64,000 nucleotides of DNA from Sphingomonas sp. SORGH_AS_0879 (GCF_030819175.1 NZ_JAUTBJ010000002.1:1684001-1748000), one strand, 5' to 3'; positions 37,448 to 46,744 are shown, numbered from the stretch's first letter. Numbers and translations: made by a program. The notes: generated from the letters alone by a model not told the origin.

Positions 37448-37936
37448 TCAGTCGTCCTGCTGGGGGGCAGGCTGAGCTCCGGGGGCCATGCCGCCATGGC
37501 GGCGGCCACCGAACCGGGGGGCGGCGGCGCGTTCGGCCACGTCGATCTTGCCGTCATGATTGATGTCGAGACGATCGAACACCGCCACGGCGCGGGCGCG
37601 GAAGGCGTCGGCGGTGATGGGTTGCGGGGCGCGACGGCCGGGGCGGTCACCGCCGCCCTGGCGACGCTCCTGCCACTCGGCACGACGCTGCTCGCGATAG
37701 GCGCGCATTTCGTCCGGGGTCACGGTGCCGTCGTGATTGGCGTCCATCGCGGCGAAGCGCTGGTCGGCGGCGGCAATGGCGGCGGCGCGGGTGATATTGC
37801 CCGAGGCGTCGGGCCGCATACCCATCAGGCCACCACCCATCCGGCCGGGCGGCGGGGGAGGGGCCGAGGTCTGGGCCTGCGCGGCGGTGGCGGTCAGCAG
37901 GGTGGTGAGGGAAAGGCCGATCAGGGTCTTTCGCAT
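37448..37936 (-). CDS. secreted EF-hand protein
   Basis: The product is 162 residues from ATG 37936 with signal peptide MRKTLIGLSLTTLLTATAAQAQ. Two EF-hand loops have proper calcium ligands: DANHDGTVTPDE and DINHDGKIDVAE, separated by a basic Arg/Gln-rich linker (RRAEWQERRQGGG). The tail is Pro/Gln-rich. It is likely a periplasmic calcium-binding protein. It runs in the same direction as the two-component genes with a 78-base gap, so membership in that operon is possible. An in-frame upstream ATG (38116) would remove the signal peptide position. Confidence 0.85.
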   Translation of the reverse strand: MRKTLIGLSLTTLLTATAAQAQTSAPPPPPGRMGGGLMGMRPDASGNITRAAAIAAADQRFAAMDANHDGTVTPDEMRAYREQRRAEWQERRQGGGDRPGRRAPQPITADAFRARAVAVFDRLDINHDGKIDVAERAAAPRFGGRRHGGMAPGAQPAPQQDD

Positions 37937-38066
37937 GGGTTTCGGGTCCTTTGCGGCGGAGAGGAAAATCCCTTCCGGTCGATGGCCCTTCTCGCCTGGG
38001 GCTGTCGCCCGATCATGTCGGGCGACAGCCGCAATTGTCGCAAATTGTGCGGCTTGGCCGCCGCCT

Positions 38067-39308
38067 TCAATCGAGAAATCGATCGTCGAACATGCCGTAG
38101 AGGATGGTCGAGGCATAGAGTGCGATGGCGTGGGGGCGCTCCATCGTGCCCGCCCATTTGCGCATGTCGAAGGCCGCGTTCTGGATCGCCATCAGCGCCT
38201 GGGCCGCGATCAGCGCATCGACCGCGCGCATCGACCCTTCCGCCACGCCGTCCATGATCGTGCCCGCATAGCGCCGCGCGATCCCGTTGGAGCGCTCGAC
38301 CATTTGCGCGCGCACGTCGCCCGGCAGGCTGGCGAGCGCGGTGGTGCGGAGCAACGGCCCGCGTTCGGCGAACTGGACGTCCAGCAGGGTCGCGATCGCG
38401 CTGGACAGCCGGTGCCAATGGCTGCTCCCGGCCGCATCGGCCAGTTGCTGCGCGGCGGTGATCGTGTCGAAGCTGCGGCGGTAACAGGCGGCGACCAGAT
38501 CGTCCTTGGCGTCGAGATGGTGATAGAAGCTGCCCTTGGTAACGTTCAGCTCGCTGGCGATCCGCTGCACGCTGGCGCCGCGATAGCCGAGCTGGTTGAT
38601 CAGCCGGGTCGCGGCCAGCAGAAACGCCTCGCGCCCCGGCTCGGTCCGCTGCGCCATCCGCGCGTCGAGGTCGAGCATGGCGGGGGACCAGGTCGATCCC
38701 TTCGCCGCGATGCCATGGGTCAACACGTCGAGCAGCCGTTCCTCGACGCGGGGAAACTGGTCCAGTTCATACCGGACCAGCCAGATCGGCAGCCAAAAGG
38801 TGTTTTCCAGCAGAACATGCGCCCGCGCGCCGTGCAGGTCGGTATGCGCGCGGCTGGGGGCCGGACCCCACAGGCTGCGCGTGGCGCGGAATACCTTCTG
38901 CCACCCGGCCATCAGGCGCCCCCGGATCGGCTCCTCCATGGCGCGAAGGTCGGACAGGACGGCGAAGGGCGCCTCCTCGCCTCGTTCGATCCGGGCGAGC
39001 CGGGCCATGTTGATCGACAGATAGCGCGCGACGCGGGCCTGCGGCGTGGGTGCCTCGGCAGCGAGCGTCAGCATTTCGAGCAGCCGGTCCAGCGTATGCT
39101 CGAACGCCGCCGCCGCCAGTTCGTCCTTGCGACGGAAATAATAGGTGACGCTGGTGGTGTTCAGCCCGACGCGCTGCGCGACATCGGCGAAGGTCATGCC
39201 CTTGGCCGATTGTTCGTTGATCGCTTGCGCCGCCGCCGCCAGGATGGCGTCACGCTTCTGTCGATAGCGTTCGGTACTCTGCTCTTCCTCGACGGACGTT
39301 GCCGCCAT
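38067..39308 (-). CDS. two-domain TetR/AcrR-type regulator
   Basis: The product is about 413 residues from ATG 39308, behind GAGAGGG (GTG 39317 also in frame). It contains two complete TetR DNA-binding domains in one chain: MTFADVAQRVGLNTTSVTYYFRR... beginning near residue 38, and ASVQRIASELNVTKGSFYHH beginning near residue 245. Each is followed by a helical ligand region, making the protein twice the usual TetR length. A single polypeptide could thus act as a pseudo-dimer or link two operators. No adjacent target gene is obvious; the 239 bases upstream to the PAS protein carry no gene. Confidence 0.88.
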   Translation of the reverse strand: MAATSVEEEQSTERYRQKRDAILAAAAQAINEQSAKGMTFADVAQRVGLNTTSVTYYFRRKDELAAAAFEHTLDRLLEMLTLAAEAPTPQARVARYLSINMARLARIERGEEAPFAVLSDLRAMEEPIRGRLMAGWQKVFRATRSLWGPAPSRAHTDLHGARAHVLLENTFWLPIWLVRYELDQFPRVEERLLDVLTHGIAAKGSTWSPAMLDLDARMAQRTEPGREAFLLAATRLINQLGYRGASVQRIASELNVTKGSFYHHLDAKDDLVAACYRRSFDTITAAQQLADAAGSSHWHRLSSAIATLLDVQFAERGPLLRTTALASLPGDVRAQMVERSNGIARRYAGTIMDGVAEGSMRAVDALIAAQALMAIQNAAFDMRKWAGTMERPHAIALYASTILYGMFDDRFLD

Positions 39309-39547
39309 TGCCGTCACCCTCTCGATACTCGCCCGTCGATCCGTCGATCTGCGACGGACCGATATTCCCTATCTCGAAAAACGACGCCGGTCATCGCTTT
39401 TTGCGGAATCGAGGATTGGGCGAGTGCGCCGCCCCTCTCAAATCCGAAATCGGGTATGGCCGAAACGGCTTGGACCGTCTTTGGATCATATCGCGCCGGT
39501 AACGAGCCATTAACAAAGGTTTAGTCCATTTTGGGCAATAAGGGCCC

Positions 39548-40603
39548 ATGGGTATCGAATTTTTCCCCGCAAAGCCTGACCAGATTTGGCAGCGGGAGGA
39601 CATGATGTTTCGGTCGATCGACCGAGCGCATCTACTGGTGGTGTTCGATACCGATGGCGTCATTCAATGGGCCAATGACAATTTCCTTCAGGTCTTTGGT
39701 CATACCGCTACCGAATTGGCAGGGCGGCCCCATGCGATGCTGTGTCCCGCCGATATCGCCGCGTCAGCGGACCATGAACAATTCTGGTCCGATCTGCGCC
39801 GGGGCCTGACCCATAGCGGGGCCTATCGCCGGATGGGGCGGCAGGGGCGGTCGATCTGGCTGGAGGCACGCTATCTGCCCATCCTGGATGCGGACGGGAC
39901 CGTCACCCAGGTCCTCAAGATCGCGACCGATATCACCGGGCATTGCCTGACCGATGGGGAGGCGCATAGCAAACTCGCTGCGATCGACCTGTCGCAGGCG
40001 GTGGTGGAATTCGATCTGAAGGGCCGTGTGCTGGCCGCGAACGACATCTTCCTGTCGCTGATCGGATACTCGCGCGCGGCGACGATCGGCGTGCATCACA
40101 GCCGCTTTTGCAGTGCCGACCATGTCCGCTCGCCCGCCTATGCGCGCTTCTGGGCCGATCTGGCGGCGGGGCGGTTCATCGCCGGGCGGTTCGAGCGGCG
40201 GCGCGCCGATGGGACGGCCCTTTGGCTTCAGGCCACCTACACCCCGATCCTCGACGCCGAGGGCGTGCCGTACAAGATCGTGAAGTTCGCGACCGACATG
40301 ACCGACCGGGTCCGGCTGGAGGCGGAGGCGAGCGAGCGGCTGGATCAGGCCGAGCGGTTTCGCCTGATGGCGGAGGATCGCCAGACCGCGCTGGAGACCA
40401 TGCTTCGCGACATGGAGGGCCTCGTCGACAGCATCGCCGCCATCGCCGGACAGACCAACATGCTGGCCCTGAACGCGAGCATCGAGGCGGCGAGGGCGGG
40501 CCCCGCCGGGCGCGGCTTCGGCATCGTCGCCGCCGAGGTCAAGAAGCTGGCCGAGGATACCCGCAGCGCCACTCAGTCGGTGCGCGAGATGCTGCGCCGT
40601 TAA
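39548..40603 (+). CDS. soluble PAS-PAS-MCP signalling protein
   Basis: The product is 351 residues with no membrane segment. Two PAS domains cover roughly 20-135 and 145-260 ([18 protein letters not shown] and [18 protein letters not shown], each ending in a KIATDIT / KFATDMT motif). The chemoreceptor hairpin tip is present at about 300-330 ([20 protein letters not shown], then [18 protein letters not shown]). The coiled coil is very short and ends soon after the tip, with no methylation helices. The layout resembles BdlA-type receptors. Its stop codon overlaps the tesB stop on the other strand. Confidence 0.88.
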   Translation: MGIEFFPAKPDQIWQREDMMFRSIDRAHLLVVFDTDGVIQWANDNFLQVFGHTATELAGRPHAMLCPADIAASADHEQFWSDLRRGLTHSGAYRRMGRQGRSIWLEARYLPILDADGTVTQVLKIATDITGHCLTDGEAHSKLAAIDLSQAVVEFDLKGRVLAANDIFLSLIGYSRAATIGVHHSRFCSADHVRSPAYARFWADLAAGRFIAGRFERRRADGTALWLQATYTPILDAEGVPYKIVKFATDMTDRVRLEAEASERLDQAERFRLMAEDRQTALETMLRDMEGLVDSIAAIAGQTNMLALNASIEAARAGPAGRGFGIVAAEVKKLAEDTRSATQSVREMLRR

Positions 40604-41499
40604 CCGCCGGCCTTGGGCGAACGCAGGCGAATCAGCCCTTCCTGCGCGACGCTGGCGACCAGCCGTCCGTCGCTGGTGAAGATGCGGCCCCGGTTGAACC
40701 CGCGCGCATGGCCCGCCCAAGGGCTGTCGGTCGTGTAGAGCAGCCATTCGTCCGCCCGGAACGGCTCGTGCAGCCACAGGGCGTGGTCCAGGCTGGCCGT
40801 CTGCATATCGTCGATCAGCCAGTGGACCGCGTGCGGCAGGGTGGAGGTGCCGAGCAGCGCGAAATCGCTGGCATAGGCCAGGATCGCGCGGTGCAGCGCG
40901 GGATCGTCGCCGACCGGCGCGACGAGGCGGAACCAGATCGACTGGGACGGTGCGCGGGGCTCGGGCTTGAGCAACTGCCGGGGATCGACGGGCCGCAGTT
41001 CGATGGGACGGGGACGCGACAGAAAGGCGCGGAGCGGCTCAGGGATTTGGTCGCCCAGCGCGGCCAGCAGCTCCCGTTCGGGCGTCAGCGTATCGGGTGC
41101 GGGGACGTCGGGCATGGCGTCCTGATGATGCAGCCCTTCCTCCGGCGTCTGGAACGAGCAGGCCAGGTTGAGGATCGGCTTGCCCTTCTGCATCGCGATC
41201 ACCCGCCGGGTCGCGAAGCTGCGCCCCTCGAAATCGCGCTCGACGCGGTAGACGATCGGATAGCGTTCGTCGCCCGGCCGCATGAAATAGGCATGGAGCG
41301 AATGGGCGGTGCGCGGTGCCTCGGTTGAGCGTTGCGCCGCCTGGAGCGCCTGTGCGATCACCTGTCCGCCGAAGACCCGCCCCTCGCCACCGGGGCGCCG
41401 CGCGCCGCGATAGAGGTCGGTGTCGATCTCCTCGACATCCAGCAGCGCGACAAGGCCCTGGGCCATGATTTCGGGGGAAGGGGGCGGTCGATGATCCAT
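40600..41499 (-). CDS. tesB: acyl-CoA thioesterase II
   Basis: The product is 299 residues from ATG 41499, with two hotdog domains. The TesB catalytic positions are visible: Asp in [20 protein letters not shown], Thr/Ser in [16 protein letters not shown] and Gln in [25 protein letters not shown] is the N-terminal family motif. It hydrolyses medium and long acyl-CoAs to free fatty acid and CoA. Upstream in-frame codons lack a ribosome site and lie within or beyond a palindrome that is probably an operator. Confidence 0.94.
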   Translation of the reverse strand: MDHRPPPSPEIMAQGLVALLDVEEIDTDLYRGARRPGGEGRVFGGQVIAQALQAAQRSTEAPRTAHSLHAYFMRPGDERYPIVYRVERDFEGRSFATRRVIAMQKGKPILNLACSFQTPEEGLHHQDAMPDVPAPDTLTPERELLAALGDQIPEPLRAFLSRPRPIELRPVDPRQLLKPEPRAPSQSIWFRLVAPVGDDPALHRAILAYASDFALLGTSTLPHAVHWLIDDMQTASLDHALWLHEPFRADEWLLYTTDSPWAGHARGFNRGRIFTSDGRLVASVAQEGLIRLRSPKAGG

Positions 41500-41518
41500 G
41501 TCGTGGTGATGATTGTAC

Positions 41519-41534
41519 TTGACGTAAACGTCAA
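41519..41534. promoter_or_regulatory. perfect palindrome in the tesB leader
   Basis: TTGACGT-AA-ACGTCAA, two perfect 7-base arms around an AA centre, lies 20 bases upstream of the tesB start. That position suits a repressor site over the promoter or early leader. It resembles the general form of operators for MerR- or TetR-type regulators of acyl-CoA and branched-chain amino-acid degradation, but I cannot name the regulator. Confidence 0.55.
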
Positions 41535-41621
41535 CCGCTGATCCCTTGTGCGGAAAAGATACTTTCACCGGTGCCTGGGCATCGCTACACAGTCGCGGTC
41601 GATCAGATCCGGGAGTTGGCG

Positions 41622-41798
41622 ATGGACGCATTGAACGAAGACGGCGCGTCGGAGCGTGCGGAATTGCACTTTCTGGCGGCCCTGACCGAAGAACTGATGC
41701 GTCACCTGATGGAGGCGGGCGTGCTGTCCCGCACGCAGCTCCAGTCCATCGAGAATGCGGTCGCCGAGCGGACCGGCGGCATCCCACGCGCCTGGTAA
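41622..41798 (+). CDS. small hypothetical protein
   Basis: The product is 58 residues from ATG 41622, behind GGGAG; a GTG at 41571 is in frame. The sequence is acidic and helical (ERAELHFLAALTEELMRHLM) with a polar tail. No signal peptide or membrane segment is seen. No family is recognised; the region is protein-like, not a shadow of a larger gene, because the only large opposite-strand frame here is low-complexity. Confidence 0.5.
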   Translation: MDALNEDGASERAELHFLAALTEELMRHLMEAGVLSRTQLQSIENAVAERTGGIPRAW

Positions 41799-41890
41799 GG
41801 TCGTGCGCGCCGGTGATCGGTACGCTTCATGACACAAACGTCATCCCCGCACGGCGTTAGCGGCTTTCCTGACCGGGGAAAGCCGCTAAC

Positions 41891-43126
41891 GTGATCGCCA
41901 TGAGTGACGTGCATGACGACGCGACCGCCAAGGCCCCCATGGCCGGCGATTCGATCCTGGGAACCCCGGCGGGCATGGGCTCGCGGGAGGCGATGCGGAT
42001 CGCGATGCGGCGTGATCGCCTGCTCGCCGGGCTGACGCTGACGGCGGGGGCGGGGTTCACCCTGGCGCTGCCCTTCGCGCTGAAGGAGGGGGCGGAGTTC
42101 TTCCTGCCGCTGACCACCGCGCTGGTCATCGCGATCGCGCTGGTCCCCATTCTCGAATGGCTGGAGCGGCGGCGGGTGCCGTCTCCGCTGGCGGCTTTGC
42201 TGTGCGTCCTGCTGTTCCTCGTCGTCGCCAATATCGCGCTGGCGGCGATCATCGTGCCCGCGACCGATTTCTTTCGTCTGCTGCCCAGCCGGATCGGGCG
42301 AATCCAGGACAATCTGGCGCCGCTTCTCGACCTGTACTCCAACCTCGAACGCTATGTGAACAAGGCGCTGCGGCAGGTCGCCTCGACCCCGATCCGCCAG
42401 CCGCAGACGAGCGCGGTGTCGCCGCCCAGCTCGATCCTGGAGCTTGCCGCGACCTCGGCCCCGACGCTGATCGTCCAGTTCCTGTTCGGCGTCCTCGTCG
42501 TCTTCTTCGTGCTGTCGGGCTGGACCCGGATGCGGCGCGAGACGATCCGCGGGCGGACCAGCTTCGACGGCGCGATGGCGACCGCGCGGGTGATCCAGGA
42601 GGTAGTGGACGACGTGTCCGCCTATCTGGGCACCATCACCATCATCAACCTGGCGCTGGGCGGGGCGGTGGCGGGGGCGCTGTCGCTGTTCGGCATGCCC
42701 TATCCGTTGATGTGGGGCGGCATCGTCGCGCTGCTCAACTACATCCCCTATTTCGGGCCGGTGATCGGCGCGCTGCTGCTCGCGGTCGGGGGGCTGATGA
42801 CGTTCAGCGACATCTGGGTCGCGCTCGCCCCGCCCGCGATCATGTACGGGATGCACCTGATCGAGGCTAACCTCATCACTCCGCTGGTCGTCGGACATCG
42901 CCTGACCATCAGCCCGGTCATGATCCTGGTCTCGCTCAGCTTCTGGGGATGGGTGTGGGGGACGCTGGGCGCGCTGCTGGCGGTTCCGCTGCTCATCATC
43001 CTGCAAACCGTGCTGAAGGCGGCGGGCAAGCCGGACATTGCGGGCTTCCTGTTCGAGCATGGTACGCTGACCTATCTCGACCGTGACAGCGACCCGGAGG
43101 ACGTTCCGCAAGAAAGTTCGAAATGA
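41891..43126 (+). CDS. AI-2E family transporter (PerM-like)
   Basis: The product is 411 residues (GTG 41891; ATG 41900 is also usable). About eight hydrophobic segments are seen: two pairs near residues 45-65 and 70-90, one near 105-125, then 200-220 and the C-terminal group 255-385. The motif NYIPYFGPVIGALLLA and the final GALLAVPLLIILQTVLK are family hallmarks. Members export small molecules or act as ion/proton antiporters; the AI-2 name is historical. It probably stands alone, ending 52 bases before the first tRNA gene. Confidence 0.9.
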   Translation: MIAMSDVHDDATAKAPMAGDSILGTPAGMGSREAMRIAMRRDRLLAGLTLTAGAGFTLALPFALKEGAEFFLPLTTALVIAIALVPILEWLERRRVPSPLAALLCVLLFLVVANIALAAIIVPATDFFRLLPSRIGRIQDNLAPLLDLYSNLERYVNKALRQVASTPIRQPQTSAVSPPSSILELAATSAPTLIVQFLFGVLVVFFVLSGWTRMRRETIRGRTSFDGAMATARVIQEVVDDVSAYLGTITIINLALGGAVAGALSLFGMPYPLMWGGIVALLNYIPYFGPVIGALLLAVGGLMTFSDIWVALAPPAIMYGMHLIEANLITPLVVGHRLTISPVMILVSLSFWGWVWGTLGALLAVPLLIILQTVLKAAGKPDIAGFLFEHGTLTYLDRDSDPEDVPQESSK

Positions 43127-43178
43127 AGCGTTGACAGCTTCGGGGCGCTCGCCTAGTTGGCGCGCCTCGACGCTTTCA

Positions 43179-43255
<77 letters not shown>

Positions 43256-43336
43256 TTCCCTTCCGGGAATGGCTGAAAACATCGAAATCCCCAAAGGGGC
43301 CGATGCCGGATATATGCGGCGTCACATGGCTTTCAA

Positions 43337-43413
<77 letters not shown>

Positions 43414-43481
43414 TCCTTCGGGATGGCGTTTTCGTTTCCGGGTTACGGGGACGTTCCATTTCTCCCGACATTCCATTCGTC

Positions 43482-43551
43482 ATCCCAGCGAAGGCTGGGA
43501 TCTCTGGCGACGGGCCACTGCGATCGAGAAAGGCCCCAGCCTGCGCTGGGG
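43482..43551. repeat. paired CCCAGC palindromes
   Basis: ATCCCAGC-GAAG-GCTGGGAT at 43482-43501 and CCCCAGC-CTGC-GCTGGGG at 43534-43551 share a CCCAGC / GCTGGG core, with GTC/GAC-like flanks. The same core occurs at 47948-47973 after pgk. It is a dispersed REP-like element of this genome. Confidence 0.6.
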
Positions 43552-43613
43552 CGACGCGATTGGACCTTCGCTCAGGATAAACTCCGGCGCACTGCCAAAG
43601 TCGAAGGGAAACC

Positions 43614-43817
43614 CTAACCCCGTCCCCCCTCCATCCACCGCAACAGCGGCTTCATCGGCGTGATCCACACGATCCCGGCGACCACATAGAAGGCCAGTTG
43701 CAAAACCCAGTGCCACCGGCCCACCACGCCCGACAGGCTGGCGACCAGCACCGCCCACAGGATGATGATCGCGACGATCAGCAGCATTCCAGCGGGTTTG
43801 CGCCAACTGGGGGTCAT
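43614..43817 (-). CDS. DUF2842 small membrane protein
   Basis: The product is 67 residues from ATG 43817, which overlaps the 5-FCL stop by four bases (ATGA). Two membrane helices are visible (AGMLLIVAIIILWAVLVASL and QLAFYVVAGIVWITP), followed by the basic-aromatic end KPLLRWMEGG that matches DUF2842. Function is unknown; coupling to the folate cyclo-ligase gene is a synteny clue only. Confidence 0.78.
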   Translation of the reverse strand: MTPSWRKPAGMLLIVAIIILWAVLVASLSGVVGRWHWVLQLAFYVVAGIVWITPMKPLLRWMEGGRG

Positions 43818-44347
43818 GGGACGATCCATTCCGATTCGGTGGCGATGGCGTGGAGCGGTACGTCCCAGTCATCGGGGGCCAGCGCCTCGACCTCCTGCAC
43901 GCCCCAGGCGAGCCCGACGCGCCAGGCGTCGGGGTGTGCGGCGAAGGCGCGGTCGTAATGGCCCGCTCCCTGGCCCAGCCGGTTGCCGCGCCGGTCGAAG
44001 CCGACCAGCGGGGTCAGGATGATGTCGGGCATGCATTCGGGCGCATCCGGGTCCGGCTGGTGAAGCCCGAAAGCACCGACATGCAGATCCTGTCCCTCCA
44101 CCCATGTCAGGAAGCGGATCGGGCTCGCGCGATCGACGACATGGGGCAGGGCGATCGTCGCGCCCGCATGCAGCGCCGCCTCGACCCATAGCGCCGGATC
44201 GGCCTCCGCCCCGATCGGGCGGTAGGCGGCAATGATCTGTCCGGGCAGCAGGCGGTCGAGAAAGGGGCGCGCCACCGGCAGCAGGCCGGGGCCGTGCGCG
44301 TCACGCGCCGCCCGCATCCGGGCGCGAAGGGCGCGTTTGTCGGTCAT
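43814..44347 (-). CDS. 5-formyltetrahydrofolate cyclo-ligase
   Basis: The product is 177 residues from ATG 44347. The family ATP/substrate motif NRLGQGAGHYDRAFA is at about residues 130-144, with LTPLVGFDRRG before it; the N-terminal basic helix MTDKRALRARMRAARDAHG is usual. It converts 5-formyl-THF to 5,10-methenyl-THF using ATP, recycling a folate by-product. The gene follows the probable 6S RNA, as in many proteobacteria. Confidence 0.94.
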   Translation of the reverse strand: MTDKRALRARMRAARDAHGPGLLPVARPFLDRLLPGQIIAAYRPIGAEADPALWVEAALHAGATIALPHVVDRASPIRFLTWVEGQDLHVGAFGLHQPDPDAPECMPDIILTPLVGFDRRGNRLGQGAGHYDRAFAAHPDAWRVGLAWGVQEVEALAPDDWDVPLHAIATESEWIVP

Positions 44348-44384
44348 GTCAGAGAAGGGCGGGTGGCGGGACCGCCATGGCCGT

Positions 44385-44545
44385 TTGCCGTAATATCCAC
44401 TGACGCCCAATACGTCAGGTGGGGACCATGTGCGTCGGACCAGGGTCCGGGCAGGGACAGCCCCCTTGGATGAAGAATAGCCTCAGGGATTATCGTGGCT
44501 CGTACCGGGCAGAACCCGCCACTGACCCATGTAGGGGAGAGGCCC
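44385..44545 (-). ncRNA. ssrS: probable 6S RNA
   Basis: The 200-base gap between zapA and the 5-FCL gene, both leftward, has no coding frame and is the classical site of 6S RNA (zapA-ssrS-ygfA). Read on the minus strand it begins with GTCAG-TGG opposite CCCACCTGAC near its end, which can form a long closing stem. GGACC / GGTCC-type pairing and GGGCTGTCCC lie inside. A 6S RNA binds RNA polymerase in stationary phase. Ends are approximate and the fold is drawn by eye. Confidence 0.65.
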
Positions 44546-44548
44546 GGC

Positions 44549-44863
44549 TTACTCAAGGGGCCCGCGTCCTTCGGAATCCAGCGCATCGGCCAATCCCTCC
44601 AGCCGCTCGGCGATCCGGGTGAGCGCGGCCTCGCTGACCGCGGCCCCGGCGGGCGGGCGACGCTCCGCCTCTTCCAGCGCGTCGGCCAGCATCAGCGCGA
44701 CGAACAGCAGCGCGCGTTCGCCATTATGTCCGCCTGACGCGCGCATCGCCGCCGGCCAGCGCTGGTCGAGCATCTGGCCGAGCATTCGGACCCGCGCTTC
44801 GCCGCCTTCCTGGCAATAGACGGTATGGGGGCGGTCGCCGATCGTGATCGTGACTTCGGCCAT
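44549..44863 (-). CDS. zapA: cell division protein ZapA
   Basis: The product is 104 residues from ATG 44863. The N-terminal strand region MAEVTITIGDRPHTVYC and the following helix match ZapA, and the second half is a coiled-coil (ERALLFVALMLADALEEAE). ZapA tetramers crosslink FtsZ filaments at the division site. Its start overlaps the stop of the upstream small coiled-coil gene (TGATG). Confidence 0.9.
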   Translation of the reverse strand: MAEVTITIGDRPHTVYCQEGGEARVRMLGQMLDQRWPAAMRASGGHNGERALLFVALMLADALEEAERRPPAGAAVSEAALTRIAERLEGLADALDSEGRGPLE

Positions 44864-45060
44864 CAGACGGCGCTCCCCCGGCTGATCACTTCGTCCAGCG
44901 CGGAAACGGCGTCGGCCATGCGGGCCTTGAGCGCGGCATGGCGTCGCGCGAGCGCGTCTTCCTTGGCCGCGCGGGTGCGGATCGTCTGTTCGATGCGGGC
45001 GATCGCGCGGTCGATGCGCTCGACGGAGGAGAGGACATCGTCGGCAATGGGTTCGGGCAT
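44863..45060 (-). CDS. small coiled-coil protein upstream of zapA
   Basis: The product is 65 residues from ATG 45060. Almost all of it is a predicted helix with heptad-like Leu/Ile/Ala spacing (VERIDRAIARIEQTIRTRAA). It is translationally coupled to zapA through a TGATG junction. Division or envelope function is likely only by association; similar small frames before zapA are common in alphaproteobacteria. No named family is asserted. Confidence 0.7.
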   Translation of the reverse strand: MPEPIADDVLSSVERIDRAIARIEQTIRTRAAKEDALARRHAALKARMADAVSALDEVISRGSAV

Positions 45061-45257
45061 GGGATCGGCTTAGCAGGATGGCTTGACGCGGCAACCCGCA
45101 ATTGGACGATGCGAAGCCTGGGGGCGGTTGACAGCGAACCCATCGGCTCCGAAAGGCGTGGCGCGAACGATGGAATCGCGGGACGTGCCCGCCCTCACCA
45201 TCCAACCGGGGGCGGTGCCGTCCAGGCAGTGCCCGTATGAGACAGGAGCTTGCTGGC

Positions 45258-46268
45258 ATGACGGTCAAGGTTGCAATCAATGGTTTCGGTCGCATCGGCC
45301 GACTGGTCGCGCGCGCCATTCTCGAACGGGGCGGCGACGCGCTGGAACTGGTCGCGATCAACGATCTCGCCGACGCCAAGTCCAACGCCTGGCTGTTCAG
45401 CCGCGACAGCGTCCATGGCCGCTATCCGGGTGAGGTGTCGGCGGACGGCAACGACATCGTGATCGACGGAAAGCGCATCCGCGTCACCGCCGAGCGCGAC
45501 CCCGCCAACCTGCCGCACAAGGAACTGGGCGTCGATCTGGTGCTGGAGTGCACCGGCTTCTTCACCGACAAGGCGTCGTGCGAGAAGCATCTCGCGGCGG
45601 GCGCGAAGAAGGTGCTGATCTCGGCGCCGGGCAAGAATGTCGACCTGACCGTCGTGTACGGCGTCAACCATGACAAACTGACCGCCGACCACACCATCGT
45701 GTCGAACGCCTCGTGCACCACCAACTGCCTGGCGCCGGTTGCCAAGGTGCTGAACGATGCGATCGGGATCGAGCGCGGCCTGATGACCACGGTCCACGCG
45801 TACACCAACGACCAGAAGATCCTCGACCAGATCCACCCCGATCTGCGCCGCGCCCGCGCCGCCGCCATGTCGATGATCCCGACCACCACCGGCGCCGCCC
45901 GCGCGGTGGGCGAGGTTCTGCCCGAACTGAAGGGCAAGCTGGACGGCTCGGCCATCCGCGTGCCGGTGCCGGACGTCAGCCTGGTCGACCTGACCTTCAC
46001 CCCTGCGCGCGACACGACCAAGGAAGAGGTCAACGCCATCCTGAAGGCGGCCGCCGAGAGCGGTCCGCTCAAGGGCGTGCTGGTTTATACCGACGAGCCT
46101 TTGGTCTCGATCGACCTGATGCACTCGCCCCAGTCCTCGACCGTCGACAGCCTGGAGACGGCGGTGCTCGACGGCAAGCTGGTGCGCGTCGTGTCCTGGT
46201 ACGACAATGAATGGGGCTTCTCGAACCGCATGGTCGACACCGCGACCGCGATGGCGAAGTTCCTCTGA
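45258..46268 (+). CDS. gap: glyceraldehyde-3-phosphate dehydrogenase, type I
   Basis: The product is 336 residues from ATG 45258 (an in-frame ATG at 45237 adds seven residues). The NAD fold starts [16 protein letters not shown]; active Cys153 is in [12 protein letters not shown] and His180 in TTVHAYTND. The Asp in INDLAD favours NAD over NADP. The C-terminal [15 protein letters not shown] is conserved. It acts in the lower glycolysis/gluconeogenesis step beside pgk. The last base is shared with the MOSC start. Confidence 0.97.
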   Translation: MTVKVAINGFGRIGRLVARAILERGGDALELVAINDLADAKSNAWLFSRDSVHGRYPGEVSADGNDIVIDGKRIRVTAERDPANLPHKELGVDLVLECTGFFTDKASCEKHLAAGAKKVLISAPGKNVDLTVVYGVNHDKLTADHTIVSNASCTTNCLAPVAKVLNDAIGIERGLMTTVHAYTNDQKILDQIHPDLRRARAAAMSMIPTTTGAARAVGEVLPELKGKLDGSAIRVPVPDVSLVDLTFTPARDTTKEEVNAILKAAAESGPLKGVLVYTDEPLVSIDLMHSPQSSTVDSLETAVLDGKLVRVVSWYDNEWGFSNRMVDTATAMAKFL

Positions 46269-46744
46269 TGAGCGACGGGCGGGTGATGACCGGGCATCTG
46301 GCCGGTATCGCCCGCCATGCCGTGCCGAAGGGGAGGGTGGAGGTGCTGGACACCGCCATCGTCACCCTGGCGGGCGGCGTGGAAGGCGATTGTCGCGGGC
46401 GGATCAAGCCCGGCGGGCGGGGCAGGCGTCAGGTGACGCTGATCGAGCGCGCCGACTGGGACGCCGCGCTGGCCGAGATCGACCGCGATATCCCCTGGCA
46501 GGAACGCCGCGCGAACCTGCTGGTCGAGGATTTCGACCTTCCCCAAATTCCGGGCACCCGGTTGCGTATCGGGCCCGTCCTTCTGGAAATCACCATGGAA
46601 TGCGATCCGTGCCACCGCATGGACGCGATCGCCGACGGGTTGCAGGCGGCCCTCCGTCCCGATTGGCGCGGCGGCGTGTGTACCCGCGTGATCGAGGGCG
46701 GCACGATCCGCATCGGCGACAACATCAGGATCGAGGAATCATGA
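46268..46744 (+). CDS. MOSC-domain protein
   Basis: The product is 158 residues from ATG 46268, sharing one base with the gap stop (TGATG) and overlapping pgk by four bases. Motifs include GVEGDCRGR near residues 37-45, [24 protein letters not shown] and the MOSC cysteine in [12 protein letters not shown] proteins carry sulfur or molybdenum-cofactor chemistry. The tight coupling within gap-pgk is unexpected and suggests either a moonlighting role or simple co-transcription. Confidence 0.85.
   Translation: MSDGRVMTGHLAGIARHAVPKGRVEVLDTAIVTLAGGVEGDCRGRIKPGGRGRRQVTLIERADWDAALAEIDRDIPWQERRANLLVEDFDLPQIPGTRLRIGPVLLEITMECDPCHRMDAIADGLQAALRPDWRGGVCTRVIEGGTIRIGDNIRIEES

Noticed and set aside
41702..43111. 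leftward open frame opposite the AI-2E transporter
   Set aside because: Extremely Arg/Gln/Asp-rich with no domain, and antisense to a clear membrane protein.
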